Notes: a model not told the origin generated them from the letters alone. A stretch of 64,000 nucleotides of DNA from Cupriavidus sp. D39 (GCF_026627925.1 NZ_JAPNLE010000006.1:186001-250000); one strand, 5' to 3'. Shown: positions 36,401-46,237, numbered from the stretch's first letter. Numbers and translations are program-made.

Positions 36401-36950
36401 TTACGTCTTGGCGGCGCGCGACGCATGCTCGATGGTCTGCTTGGCCGCCTTCGACGCCGTCCTGCTCGCCGCTTTGAAGTTTCTTTCGGCGACTTCGATC
36501 GCCTGTTTCACGGTCTGGTACATTGTTTCTGACAGCTTGTTGTTGGCGGTGATCACCGACGTCAGCGCGGTAACGGCGGGCTCCGAACCCGCGGACGCAC
36601 TGTTCGCAAGATTCTCGACGAGTGCCTCGCATTGCACCCCGATGACCTTGGCGAATGCGGATTGCGTGGCGGACCCAATGTCGTACAGTTGACCGCTGTA
36701 CGACACCACCTTCTCGCCGATCGGCTGCATCAGAATGGCTTGCAAGGCGAGTAGTTCTTGCCGGGCTTTGACAGCTAACGACTTCTGTGCGAGCTCTTGG
36801 GTAATCCGCCAGCATCGACTTCATTACCTGCAGATTCAGCGCAACCAGTCTCTCGAAGCCTGCGAAGGCCTCGTTCGCCAATCCGAAGAGGATGGCGAGG
36901 TTGGCTTGTTCAGGTGCCGCGATTTGCTCGGGGGGTAGCGGATTCATCAT
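36401..36950 (-). pseudogene. phaP: Phasin (PhaP-like), degenerate copy
   Basis: MMNPLPPEQIAAPEQANLAI, then FERLVALNLQVMKSMLAD, is the phasin N half. The frame then shifts and continues QELLALQAILMQPIGEKVVS, SAGSEPAVTALTSVITANNK and LSETMYQTVKQAIEVAERNF. Compared with the intact copy at 62085, seven residues are missing before VENLANSASAGSEP. Phasins coat PHB granules; this copy is broken. Confidence 0.75.
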
Positions 36951-37087
36951 GAAGCTGCTGAAATTCGACTCAACGCGTGTCCGAGAGAATCGGACGACTA
37001 TGTTTGTGGGACAGGTGTGTGGGACTACCGCGTATCACGCAACCTCGTGCGGATTAAACGCATCGAGGCACCCATTAGCGATAACGA

Positions 37088-37342
37088 TCAAGCGAACCAC
37101 TCGCCTACAGTGCCGTCATGAGGGACCCATACAACGCCACCAGCTCCTTCTGCGAATTCCCGCGATGGAATTGAGGACGCCACCGCCCCTGTGATGCGGG
37201 GACGTCGGTCTCCGGAGGGGAGCTCCTCTAGGTTGACGAACTGGTGTTCGGGGAGGGTGTCAAGATCCGCGCGATTCCAGTTCAGGGGGGCCGGGCCGTC
37301 CTTGATCAGCATGAGGGTCGCCAATTCATGAGGACTCTGCAT
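37088..37342 (-). CDS. Small protein paralogous to 62851-63048
   Basis: 84 residues. MQSPHELATLMLIKDGPAPL and RADLDTLPEHQFVNLEELPS match, with substitutions, the copy at 62851. The C-terminal half diverges. Helical, no signal peptide, function unknown. Located upstream of the degenerate phasin, same strand. Confidence 0.5.
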   Translation of the reverse strand: MQSPHELATLMLIKDGPAPLNWNRADLDTLPEHQFVNLEELPSGDRRPRITGAVASSIPSREFAEGAGGVVWVPHDGTVGEWFA

Positions 37343-37854
37343 CCTTGTTACCGCGCGCGCGGAAGACTAATTCAATACCGTCACAAACGCATTCTCAAGA
37401 TGTGACATGTTCTTTTAGGACAGCGTTCGCCCTATCGCTTGTACATCGTCCAGACCGCCCGACTCCATCGCGGGTCTTCTGCCATGCACCGCATGCTTGA
37501 ATACCTGACATCGCCATCCTAAATTGTGACTAGATCTTATGCCAATCGATGTTGCAGTGCGGGATCACCGGAGGGGCTGTTGACTCGGCGGTTCCGCCGG
37601 AGAGGCCATGCTGTAGCCTGGTGGACGCGGTAGCCTGTCCGGTGGGGTCTTTCAGCCGAATCCTCGGCTTTGGCGGGAAGCTGTTCGCGGTGCCCCGGCC
37701 TGCGCCGACCTTCGACCTGCAAAGCAAATGCTTCGTGCTCGAGCTGACTCCATGCCTTTGGGCGGCACAGTTTTCTGCCTAGTCTTCGCAGAACCGCGCC
37801 AGGAACGGTCGGTACGCGAAGCAGAAGAATCCGACGACTGATAAGGAGGTCGAC
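37343..37854. other. Regulatory-looking region before a secreted-protein gene
   Basis: No gene. It holds the palindrome CGGCGG-TT-CCGCCG at 37586-37599 (counterpart CGGCGGTACCGCCG at 63446-63459) and, at 37846, AAGGAGG for the next gene. Confidence 0.5.
37586..37599. promoter_or_regulatory. Conserved 14-bp palindrome, block A copy 1
   Basis: CGGCGGTTCCGCCG lies about 255 bases before the next start codon; the paralogous block keeps it as CGGCGGTACCGCCG at 63446. Conservation inside otherwise diverged flanks suggests a binding site or hairpin. Confidence 0.45.
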
Positions 37855-38439
37855 ATGATGACGAAATGGTTGTTCGCTGCCATCTTTTCGCTGATGGTTA
37901 CTGTGCCGACGAGCTTGGTACTTGCAATAAGCGCGTCCGCAGCGGGTTCAAAGGCGGATTACGACGCCGCGGTGAAACAGGCCGACGCTGATTACAAGGC
38001 AGCCAGCGCCAGGTGTGGCGACATGACGGCCAACGCCAAGGATGTCTGCCAGGCCGAAGCCAAGCGGGATCGCGATGTTGCGAAGGCCACCGCGGAAGCC
38101 TCGCGCGACGGCACCGCCAAGGCGCAAGCGAAGGCGCACAAGGTTAAGGCCGACCGAGACTACGACGTGGCTAAGCAAATGTGCGGCGACAAGATGGGCA
38201 ACGACAAAGATGTTTGCGTGAAGGAAGCCAAGGTTGCTCACGAGAAGGCGCTTGGCGCGTCCAAGGTCGAGAAGGCGGCCGCCACGGGAACCAGCACAGA
38301 TGTCGCGGAGGCTCGTCGCGAAGCCAAGAAGGACACCATGGACGCCAAGTACAAGGCCGACAAGGAGAAATGCGATGCCCTGTCCGGCGATGCCAAGGAC
38401 AAGTGCACGGCGGACGTGAAGGCAAGGTACGGCAAGTAA
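37855..38439 (+). CDS. Secreted Lys/Ala-rich protein with three Cys-pair repeats
   Basis: 194 residues after AAGGAGG (6-base spacing). Signal peptide: MMTKWLFAAIFSLMVTVPTS to ISASAAG. The mature part has a repeated unit with two Cys about 12 residues apart: ARCGDMTANAKDVCQAEAK, QMCGDKMGNDKDVCVKEAK and EKCDALSGDAKDKCTADVKA. Highly helical, cationic, likely periplasmic. No function known; the Cys pairs may form disulfides. Confidence 0.7.
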   Translation: MMTKWLFAAIFSLMVTVPTSLVLAISASAAGSKADYDAAVKQADADYKAASARCGDMTANAKDVCQAEAKRDRDVAKATAEASRDGTAKAQAKAHKVKADRDYDVAKQMCGDKMGNDKDVCVKEAKVAHEKALGASKVEKAAATGTSTDVAEARREAKKDTMDAKYKADKEKCDALSGDAKDKCTADVKARYGK

Positions 38440-38469
38440 TCGGGCAAGTCACAGACGGGGGTCTCGGAC

Positions 38470-38565
38470 GCTAACTATCTGGCTGATAAGGACAAGTGCG
38501 ACGCGATGTTCGGCAGCGCCAAGGACAAATGCATTTCGGACGCAAAGGCCAGATACGGCACGTAG
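38470..38565 (+). pseudogene. Orphan fourth Cys-repeat unit
   Basis: Immediately after the secreted gene, a start-less frame reads NYLADKDKCDAMFGSAKDKC then ISDAKARYGT and a TAG. It mirrors the last unit (KADKEKCDALSGDAKDKC...ARYGK). It is a 3' tandem duplication of the gene end. Confidence 0.6.
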
Positions 38566-38664
38566 TCATTGGCTCGGTGGGCGGGGCATGCCGTCGCCGC
38601 TTGTTGAGGAGGTGGGCAGGTCCGGCAGCGGACTCACCATCAGGAACCCGAATAGGAGTTGACC

Positions 38665-38868
38665 ATGAACTGGGATCAGATCGAAGGCAAGTGGGAGCAA
38701 GCAAAAGGCAAGGTCAAGGAAAAGTGGGGAAAGCTGACTGACGATGACCTGACCTGGATAGAAGGTAAGCGCGATCAACTCGCTGGAAGAATCCAGGAAC
38801 GCTATGGCTACACGAAGGAACAGGCTGAGGAAGAAATGAAAGCTTGGGAGCGTGACACCAAGTGGTAG
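38665..38868 (+). CDS. csbD: CsbD-family stress protein
   Basis: 67 residues from ATG 38665 after AGGAGTTGACC. MNWDQIEGKWEQAKGKVKEK is the diagnostic CsbD opening (NWDxIEGxWKQxKGKVKExWG), then LTWIEGKRDQLAGRIQERYG. CsbD proteins are general-stress proteins of unknown mechanism. Intact, single gene. Confidence 0.88.
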   Translation: MNWDQIEGKWEQAKGKVKEKWGKLTDDDLTWIEGKRDQLAGRIQERYGYTKEQAEEEMKAWERDTKW

Positions 38869-39037
38869 ACATTGCTCAACGCGCTGGCGCTTGTCATTGA
38901 GTAAGGAACGTTTTGCGCCCGGTGCCACCAGTGAGGTCTATCCCTATAGGCCGCAACACGCCTAGCGGACTAGCGCCGCGGCTATCGGCCCGACGGGGAA
39001 ATGCGGGCACGTGGCAGGCACGGGCTGGCCGCTTTCC

Positions 39038-39240
39038 TTATGTGGGGCGGGGAGGGTGCGTCTGTGCGCGCGTTGGCATCAGCCGGGCACCGGCGGCCAC
39101 GCAGCGCTGTTCCGTTTCGTGGATATGCTTGCGCAGGAGCGGATAGATCTGCGTCGCCCAGCGCCGTCCGGCGAACACGCCGTAGTGTCCGGCGCCGTGG
39201 GATTTCAGATTGGACCGTAGCTTGCTGCACAGCTCCTGCG
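39038..39240 (-). pseudogene. Intracellular PHB depolymerase C-terminal fragment
   Basis: GQTDAAQELCSKLRSNLKSH followed by GAGHYGVFAGRRWATQIYPL is the PHB_depo_C signature (xGQTxAAxxLC...HxxxGxGHYGxFSGRRW). The GHYG His belongs to the catalytic region. Only the last 65 codons are recognisable. Confidence 0.65.
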
Positions 39241-39549
39241 CCGCATCGGTCTGACCAACCGCGTCGGCACGAACCCGGTCCGAGCCCGGCTGCCGCCGGA
39301 CAGGCCAGACGCCGGGTAGGCGTGCAGACAGCCGGTGTCGTACCCGTAGTAGCAGTAGCGTTAGAGGCTCGCCACCACCGCCGGCGCCAGCGCGCGGGGT
39401 AGCTTGCGCACCGACACCACGTGGCGGAAGCGCTCGCCGGTGGGCCGCGCGGATCTGTTCGAGGGTGGCGCTCAGGCGGGGCATGGGAGTAGCCAGCGTG
39501 TCGAGCCACAGATCTGGAGGGGTCCGCACGCTAGGGTCGGCGGCTGGGC

Positions 39550-39961
39550 CGGCTTGAAGCGGCGCTGACCGCTGCCCACGAGCGCCAGGCGGCCGAAGAA
39601 CGTGCCCACGCCGAGGCGATCGCCTCGATACAGGCGCGCCACGAGGGTTGTCGCAGCAACTGCTGCAGGAGACCGCGCACCAGCGCGACGCGGTGCACGC
39701 CGAGCGCGGCCAGCTGGCCGCCCAGCTCAAGCTCGCCGAACGCCGCGTCGCGGCGCTGGAACAGGAGCGCATCGCCCTGAGGCGGGCCTGCCGAGCGAAC
39801 GGGCCGCGCGGCAGAGCGCCCCGGCGAGGCCAGTGCTTTGAAGGCGGTGAACGCCAGCCAGCGCACCCAGTTCGATGAGATGTTGCGCGCAGGGCTCGCG
39901 GCGGCGGGGCCCAAGCCGTACACCGTGAACGCCGCGGCGGCTAGGCGCGCGGCGAAAGCAT
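39550..39961 (+). pseudogene. KfrA-like coiled-coil DNA-binding protein remnant
   Basis: ERQAAEERAHAEAIASIQAR, VHAERGQLAAQLKLAERRVA and a final NASQRTQFDEMLRAGLAAAG occur in successive frames, ending in a TGA at 39959. The long Glu/Ala/Arg coiled coil resembles plasmid KfrA or chromosome-segregation-like proteins. Several frameshifts. Confidence 0.4.
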
Positions 39962-40286
39962 GAGCCCGGCCGACTTGGTTCCACCCCGCCACCCGCCGCC
40001 GACAGTGGGCGCGGCCCTGGCCAACTCGCCAGCTCAAACCAGGGGAATTGACCAGTCAGACTCGTTTTTTCAGACGTGGGCAAATCCAAAATGCAGTTGC
40101 TCGCCCAGGGTGACGCGCAGGGCTGCCTCACGTCTAAGAACAAGATTCCGCAGGCGGGGAGAGAGGCGTTCGGATAGGACCCGAGCGAGGTCCATCGGCG
40201 GCCTAGTGCCTACTCCCTAGTCCGATTGGCTAATTGCAGGAGCAATCCTTCCGAAGCAATCTTCTCCTATCAGGGAGGGATTGGCC

Positions 40287-40565
40287 ATGGCATCCGACAC
40301 GATCAAAGCGGTCCTCAACTGGCAGAGCGCAGATTTCTGGGAAGCCGTGGCCAAGTTTGACACATACAACATCGATTTTGTTGTCCAGTCAGAAGATGCC
40401 TGGTACGAAGCGACGCTGGTCCGGTCCGTCGTCGTCTGGCTGCACCTCGTTCCTCGCGCAGCAACACCCGGAAGAGCGCTTCCTGCGATGATTGCAGCGC
40501 CCAACTGGTTGTGCGACCTTCGCGAGCGACCCCCGCTCACGAGCAGTCCCTTAGTCGTCAGTTGA
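40287..40565 (+). CDS. Small conserved protein, block B copy 1
   Basis: 92 residues from ATG 40287 after CAGGGAGG. MASDTIKAVLNWQSADFWEA, then IDFVVQSEDAWYEATLVRSV and VWLHLVPRAATPGRALPAMI. The copy at 55538 differs by a nonsense codon after ADF. No family assigned. It overlaps the divergent ElaB-like 3' end by 15 bases. Confidence 0.6.
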   Translation: MASDTIKAVLNWQSADFWEAVAKFDTYNIDFVVQSEDAWYEATLVRSVVVWLHLVPRAATPGRALPAMIAAPNWLCDLRERPPLTSSPLVVS

Positions 40566-40885
40566 GTGACGGCCGAGGAAGCAGCGGGCTCCCAGTATTA
40601 TGCCAAGGCCTAGTGCGATGCCAATCGCCCTCGCCGGCTGATCGGTGATCAGCGTTGTAACCCGTTCATTGCAGCGAGTCCAACAGTCTTGCCATCGTTC
40701 GGCGATAGAGCGATCCGCATTCGCCCCTGCAGCCGTCTGTAGAAAATCCTGCTTCGCTTGTTGCAGTGACTCCCCAGACAGCGAGGGAGGCGCCGGATGA
40801 GATCGTCCAAAGCGGTTTCGAGAGTGGCAATCCGGCGCTTGTTGTCGGCCGACTCGCCGTGAGGTGCATCGTTATTCTGTTCCAT
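40551..40885 (-). pseudogene. ElaB/YqjD (DUF883-like) inner-membrane protein, one-base frameshift
   Basis: MEQNNDAPHGESADNKRRIA, ALDDLIRR, then in another frame PSLSGESLQQAKQDFLQTAA, CNERVTTLITDQPARAIGIA and LGLGIILGARCFLGRH. C-terminal hydrophobic helix with GLGxxLG matches ElaB/YqjD proteins that anchor ribosomes to the membrane in stationary phase. One extra base near 40797 joins the halves into 111 residues. Confidence 0.6.
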
Positions 40886-41095
40886 TGTCGTCTCCTCACT
40901 CAGGTTAGCCCCGGGGTCGAAGCGATGACGCCAGTCGCCGGGCTACACACCGAGGCAGCTTCTATACCAACTCGAACCGCCCCCTTGTTTCGAGAAGGAA
41001 GCCGGCTTTGGGCACTCGCCGCACGCCCCCGATACGCTGACTCCGAGGAGAGCCGGCTCCCTGCGACGCCCTGGTCGCGTCCGGAGTGACGGCCT

Positions 41096-41339
41096 TCAAT
41101 CTGGTGGAGACCGAAAAGCGTGCGTCATCAAGTCGTGCTCGAACTCTGTTGGCCAGAAGTTGCCGCGTCCGGCGGCTTATACATGGATACGCCAGTTTCA
41201 GGGCGAAGCACACTGACCAGCCGAACCCCAGATGGGCCCCGCACCTTCGCATAAGCTGAAGTCGGCCGCGATAAAGCCATGGCGCCCGCAAATTGGAAAA
41301 TGCGGCGCACTCAAACGCTGCAAATGTCTCCTGATGCAC
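41096..41339 (-). pseudogene. Short conserved family, copy 2, multiply frameshifted
   Basis: MHQETFAAFE, ICGRHGFIAADFSLCE, VRLVSVLRPETGVSMY and FWPTEFEHDLMTHAF appear in order in several frames and align with the intact gene at 24526. Ends in TGA at 41096. Confidence 0.6.
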
Positions 41340-41484
41340 TTTTTATGCCTCCCTGCGAAATTCGTCGGCGCTCGTATCTGGACCCTGCGCGCCGACAAAC
41401 CAGGCTCTGCATCGCTCAACAGCGGGAATTGCGCCCAAGCGTCCAGGCTGGACACGCCGATTGAAGCGCTATATGCACTGCAGG

Positions 41485-41841
41485 TTATGCGCCGGTACCC
41501 AGGATGTGCTCGAGCTTTGCTAAGTCGTATGGCTTGCAGAAATGCTCGGTAAATCCGGCTGCGATTGTAGCTTCGCGCTGTTCCGGAGAGGTTTGACCGG
41601 TGTACGCAACCAGCCGCCATTGAGCAAGGGGAAACAGCTCAATGAGGCTCCGAGCCGCGGAGATGCCGTCCATCCTGGGCATCTCCACGTCAAGAATTAT
41701 TAAGTCCGGCGAGAACCAGGAAACTGCGGCAACAGCCTCGATTCCGTCCGCACACACGAACACCTCATGGCCATAGCAGGCCGCTAGTGTGCCTAATGCT
41801 TCACGCGACGGTGGATCGTCGTCCGCAATCAGTACTTTCAT
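41485..41841 (-). CDS. Single-domain response regulator (CheY-like)
   Basis: 118 residues, only a receiver domain: MKVLIADDDPPSREALGTLA (acidic pocket DDD), DLIILDVEMPRMDGISAARS with the phospho-acceptor Asp about residue 53, AYTGQTSP (T/S switch) and FCKPYDLAKLEHI (conserved Lys). No output domain. It probably works with a hybrid kinase such as 42101-43860, which is divergently transcribed 260 bases away. Confidence 0.9.
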   Translation of the reverse strand: MKVLIADDDPPSREALGTLAACYGHEVFVCADGIEAVAAVSWFSPDLIILDVEMPRMDGISAARSLIELFPLAQWRLVAYTGQTSPEQREATIAAGFTEHFCKPYDLAKLEHILGTGA

Positions 41842-42100
41842 GTGGGCGCCCCTAAGGATCCGTCTGACGCAAATTGCACGCCAAGTCGGTTTTGGCTTGC
41901 GGATTGGACGCAGGCAAAACCGCCGGTCCAGAGGTGCCTCGGGAAGGGCGTTGTCTCCATTGCATGGTCAGACCGGGCCGGCGACCAGCCTTCCGCTGCG
42001 TGGCTCCGCTCTGGGTAACCTAGACTAGTTATGCGGTGCGCGGCGCGCTTGCAGCATTGAGAAATGCGCGCAGCATCTCAAACGCTTCGGGAAAGGTCTT

Positions 42101-43860
42101 GTGGACATATTCAATGCTGGCGGGGCAACGGGATCACTTGAATCGGTGTTGTGTACCGAGGAATTAGCGCGGCGACCGTCTCGGTCGCCCGATTTCGAAG
42201 CCGAAAACGCGGCGCTCCGGATAATGGTTCAGGATCTGGCCAACTCCCCACGTGATGTTCTGCAAAGGCTCGTAGACTTCGCATTGAGCTTGTGCAAGGG
42301 ACATTCTGCGGGAATCAGCCTGTTAGAGGAAGCCGGCCTCCCTGGGCGATTGAGTGCCCGGGGGACCATTTCCGCTGGTACGCCGTTGCCGGGCAATGGG
42401 CACCGCTGGTTTGGCACACAACCACGCCACGCGGCGATGGTCCCTGCGGCACGGTCGTCGATCGCAACAGCGTATTGCTATTCTCCTATCCGCATCGCTA
42501 TTACACCCAGTTCGCGGGTGTTCATCCGATACTGGTGGAAGGGTTGCTGGCGCCCTTCCACATCGATGGGCAAGCCGTCGGTACTGTCTGGGTTGTCGCG
42601 CATGATGAAAGCCGCAAATTCGATCGTGAAGACAGGCGACTGCTCGAGAGCCTCGCGAGCTTTGCCGCAGCCGCATACCAGGTCTGGATGGCCAACGAGC
42701 ACTTGCAGGCGGAAATCGCTGAGCGTCAGCGTGCTGTCCAGGCACTCTTGGAGGCCGACCGCCGCAGGAGCGAGTTCCTGGTGCTACTGGGCCATGAGCT
42801 ACGTCACCCTCTCGCGCCGATCCGAAATGGCGTAGACATCCTGCGAGAGGTAGGCGGCGATGCGCAAAAAGTGAAACCGGTCATCGAGATGATGCAGCGT
42901 CAAATCGGGCAGATCGTACGCCTCGTGGACGACCTGCTAGACGTTCACCGTATCAGCCGCGGCAAGTTAGAGCTTTGCAAAGAGCGGGTCGAACTGACAT
43001 CGGTGGTACATCATGCGGTGGAGGCCTGCCGCCCCTCTATCGAGGAAGCGAATCAGAAACTTGTGGTCAGGTTGCCGGCCAAGCCTCTGTACCTTGACGC
43101 GGACTCCGTACGGCTGGTGGAGGTCATAAGCAACCTATTGAGCAACGCCTGCAAGTTCACGGGCCAGGGTGGCCGGATTTGGCTCACCGTGAAGCAAGAA
43201 GGTGGACAGGCTGTTCTCCGCGTGCGCGACACCGGCATTGGCATCGCCAGCGGCATGCTGCTCCCTATCTTTGACAGGTTCACCCAGGTCGATTCGTTTC
43301 CGGAACGGCCGCAGGGCGGACTCGGTCTCGGCCTGACACTGGTGAAAGGCCTGGTCGAACAACACGGCGGGACGGTCGAAGCCCACAGTGCTGGCATCGG
43401 CCAGGGAAGCGAATTTACTGTGCGCCTGCCGGTTGCGGGTGCCCCACCCACAAAGTCGGCGATGCCAGCCGTTGGCGACAGAAGGGAGATCACGCCGCGC
43501 CGCATCCTTGTTGTCGATGATGATCGGGACTCGGCAGAATCTCTCAGCACATTGCTCAAGCTGGCCGGTCATCAGGTATCCACCGTGTTTGATGGTGATG
43601 AAGCGGTCGAACGTGCGGCGACGCTCCGGCCGGAAGTGGTCCTGCTAGATATCGGCCTACCGGTTGTTAGTGGCTATGAGACGGCTCGGCGGATACGCGC
43701 GCAGCCGTGGGGCAAGGGTATGTTGTTGGTGGCCGTGACCGGGTGGGGCAACGACGCCGATCGGGAAAAAGCTCGCCAAGCTGGGTTCGACGCTCATCTC
43801 GTCAAACCGGTGGACCCGGCCCTGCTTATTGAGTTATTGGCCGCGACGCCTGCCAGCTGA
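42101..43860 (+). CDS. GAF-hybrid sensor histidine kinase with receiver domain, one-base frameshift
   Basis: About 586 residues if joined. N-terminal GAF domain: LALSLCKGHSAGISLLEE, then DHFRWYAVAGQWAPLVWHTT and GPCGTVVDRNSVLLFSYPHR in the next frame; one more G in the run 42360-42364 restores it. Kinase core: SEFLVLLGHELRHPLAPIRN (HisKA, H-box), NLLSNACKFT (N box), RVRDTGIGIASGM (G1), QGGLGLGLTLVKGLVEQHGG (G2). C-terminal receiver: RILVVDDDRDSAESLSTLLK and EVVLLDIGLPVVSGYE with the Asp. Signal unknown; GAF suggests a small ligand or redox/light cue. Partner is likely the CheY-like gene upstream. Confidence 0.88.
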
Positions 43861-44099
43861 TCCCAACCCTGACAGTGCTCTGAACGTGAATGTTGTCGAT
43901 GATCTTCGGCGGCGCAGGCCCCGCACGAAGGCAGAATGGCGGGCGAGAGTAGACTCTCAATCTTTGCTTGACCAAGTTGCAACCCGCCTTGGACGGTAAG
44001 CCGACGCCTGCAGCCGTCTGACTGCGTGGCCGCCTCGGTTCCTTACACTTGCTCCAACGGACCAATCTGATTTCCACGGTTCGCCTTGGGAGCGATGCT

Positions 44100-44740
44100 A
44101 TGGAGTCAGGTCGTCTGCCAGTACAAGCAAGATCGCGATGGCTCAATCGCCTCGGTCCGGGCGTGGTCACGGGCGCATCCGATGACGACCCGAGCGGTAT
44201 TGCAACATATTCGCAAGCAGGCGCGCAATTCGGCACTGCGATGCTGTGGAGCGTGCTTCATGACCCTTCCGCTCATGATTGCGATTCAGCTGGTTAGTGC
44301 CCGCCTGGGCAGGGTGTCCGGAAGAGGTATCGTGTCAAACATCAGCACCACTACTCGGCGCGGTTGGCCTATCCCTTTGTTCTCTTGGTAACCGTGGCCA
44401 ACACAATCCGTACGCGGTCGCGGAGGCGTTCCGTTGGCATCGCAGTCTTGAAGCAACACCATCGAAAGCGAAGGCATTTTATCTTGTCCTGGCGGCGGTC
44501 ATGGTAATTGGCACGATGCTGTGTCTGTTGCCCCTTGACCCGTTCAAGATGCTCTACTGGAGCGCCGTGCTGAACGGGGTGGCTGCAGCGCCGGTCATGG
44601 TGATGCTGCAGCCTCTGTCGCGCAGCCGCGCCGTCATGGGCCAGTTCGATTCTCCCAGGGGCTTGCAGGCCGTCGCATGGATTGCGACTGCTGCGATGTG
44701 CTTGGCGATCGCCGGGTTAGCGGCGAGCATGTTCCTGTGA
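44100..44740 (+). pseudogene. Nramp-type divalent metal transporter, deleted and frameshifted
   Basis: LNRLGPGVVTGASDDDPSGI (TM1 with DPSG), YSQAGAQFGTAMLWS and MTLPLMIAIQLVSARLGRVS are Nramp signatures, in different frames. The C-terminal portion KAFYLVLAAVMVIGTMLCLL and MLYWSAVLNGVAAAPVMVML remains. The middle, including TM helices around HxxxPH, is missing. About 215 of 430 residues. Confidence 0.7.
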
Positions 44741-44780
44741 CGAACATGGCGCGTCCTCCGTTCCCTCGCGACCCCTGACC

Positions 44781-46237
44781 ATGGATGGGACACGCCCTCG
44801 CTCTCCTACGCGTGCACTGAGCAGCAAAGGCGTGCTGCCATGGGCATGGAGGCGCATTTGCGCAGCAGCGTTGTGGCCATGCGCTCTCTGGGCGATGGCA
44901 TCACCGTGCCGAGCGGAAACGGCCGCTGCCGGCTCGACGCTCGAGACCATTGCGCCGGACAGCGAACCCCTCGCCGGCGAGAAAAAGACGCCCGCAAGGA
45001 CGAGGCGTTTTCCTTGCATGGGCAGACTACCTACGGCTGGCAGCGTAAGCCGGCCTTTCCCGCGGAATACTCGGGAGCAAAGAGCCTGGGACCCGAGCGC
45101 GAAAAGGGCTATTCCTGGACCGCCACGCTCGGCCTTGGCGGGCGTCTTTGGCCTGGCGCGGAATTGCACCTGAATCCCGAGCTCGTACAGGGCGTCGCGT
45201 TTTCCGGCCTGCAGGGGCTCGGAGGCCTGGCGAATGCGGAACTAGCAAAGCTATCGGGTCCCAATCCAACGCTATACCGGGCGCGTGCCTTCCTTCGCCA
45301 AACTATCGGCCTGGGCGGCGGTGAAGACAAAATTGAGCCCGCCTTCAACAAACTAGGCATGACGGTGGACAAGCACCGCCTGGTGGTGACTGCCGGGAAC
45401 CTGTCCACGCTCGATGTCTTCAACAGTCTCGAGTACGCCCATGATCCCCGCACCGAGTTCCTGAATACGGCCTTTGCTTCGCACGCCTCCTTCGATTATC
45501 CGGCCGACGCGCGCGGCTACACCTGGGGCGTCGCAGTCGAGTACATCCATGATGACTGGGCAATTCGGGCAGGCAGGTTCCTGCAGCCGAAGGAGCCCAA
45601 CGGGCTGCCCCTGGACTATCGTCTGTTTGAGCACTATGGGGATATGCTGGAACTGGAGAAAGGCTACCGCTTCGCTGGCCAAGACGGCAAGATGCGCCTG
45701 TTGATATGGCGGAACAAAGCGCACATGGGCGCCTTTCATGATGCCCTCACGCTGAGGAACACCAGTGCCACAGCGCCGGATGTGGCAAACGTCAGGCGCG
45801 AGCACGCAAAAGTCGGGGTTGGGCTAAGCCTTGAGCAGAAAGCGGGCAAGTATTTGGGCCTGTTTGTGCGAGTCGACTGGTCGGACGACAAGACGGAGAG
45901 CTACGCCTTCACAGAAGTCGGCCGCAGTGCTTCCGTCGGCGGGATTCTGCGCGGCGCGGCCTGGCATCGTCCTGAGGACGCACTTGGCATCGGAGTTGCC
46001 TTCAACGGACTGGGGCAAGGCCATCGCGCCTACCTGGCGGCCGGCGGACTGGGCGGGTTTCTCGGCGACGGCGCGCTCAACTACGGCCCGGAGCAAATCT
46101 TCGAAGCCTTCTATAGCTTCCAGCCCATCGCCCGCCTCTTTGTCAGCCCGGATATCCAGTACATCCGTCATCCGGGTTACAACCGAGACCGCGGCCCCGT
46201 GAAAGTCTATGGGGTGCGAGTCCACGCGGAATTTTGA
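44781..46237 (+). CDS. OprB-like carbohydrate porin, signal-peptide frameshift
   Basis: About 485 residues if joined. Signal-like region ICAAALWPCALWAMASPCRA, then a frameshift in the A5 run 44982-44986 (one more A restores it), then the beta-barrel: AFSLHGQTTYGWQRKPAFPA, GLGGRLWPGAELHLNPELVQ, GYTWGVAVEYIHDDWAIRAG, LFVRVDWSDDKTESYAFTEV and SPDIQYIRHPGYNRDRGPVK. Features fit the OprB family of outer-membrane porins, which take up sugars. The final Phe is the usual insertion signal. Confidence 0.75.

Larger units (their letters stand above)
36401..37700. repeat. Duplicated block A, copy 1 (with 62085-63545)
   Basis: The phasin gene, a small gene starting MxSPHExATLMLI and about 350 bases beyond them are homologous to 62085-63545, same order and orientation. 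The upstream part shares gattgtgac-, gactcggcggt-ccgccgga and other stretches. Confidence 0.75.
38869..40286. other. Mosaic of fragments between csbD and the next gene
   Basis: Holds a depolymerase C-terminal fragment (39038-39240) and a coiled-coil plasmid-type fragment (39550-39961). Another frame on the minus strand around 39290-39410 reads YRYCYYGYDTGCLHAYPASG but is unrecognised. No intact gene. Confidence 0.45.
40200..41345. repeat. Duplicated block B, copy 1 (with 55460-56625)
   Basis: Order: small gene MASDTIKAV..., ElaB-like gene (opposite strand), then the short four-copy family gene. The same order, orientation and leader sequence (ggctaattgca... tatcaggga) recur at 55460-56625. 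Confidence 0.75.

Noticed and set aside
39290..39410. YRYCYYGYDTGCLHAYPASG frame as a possible gene
   Set aside because: Short, no start and no family match; likely part of a fragment mosaic.
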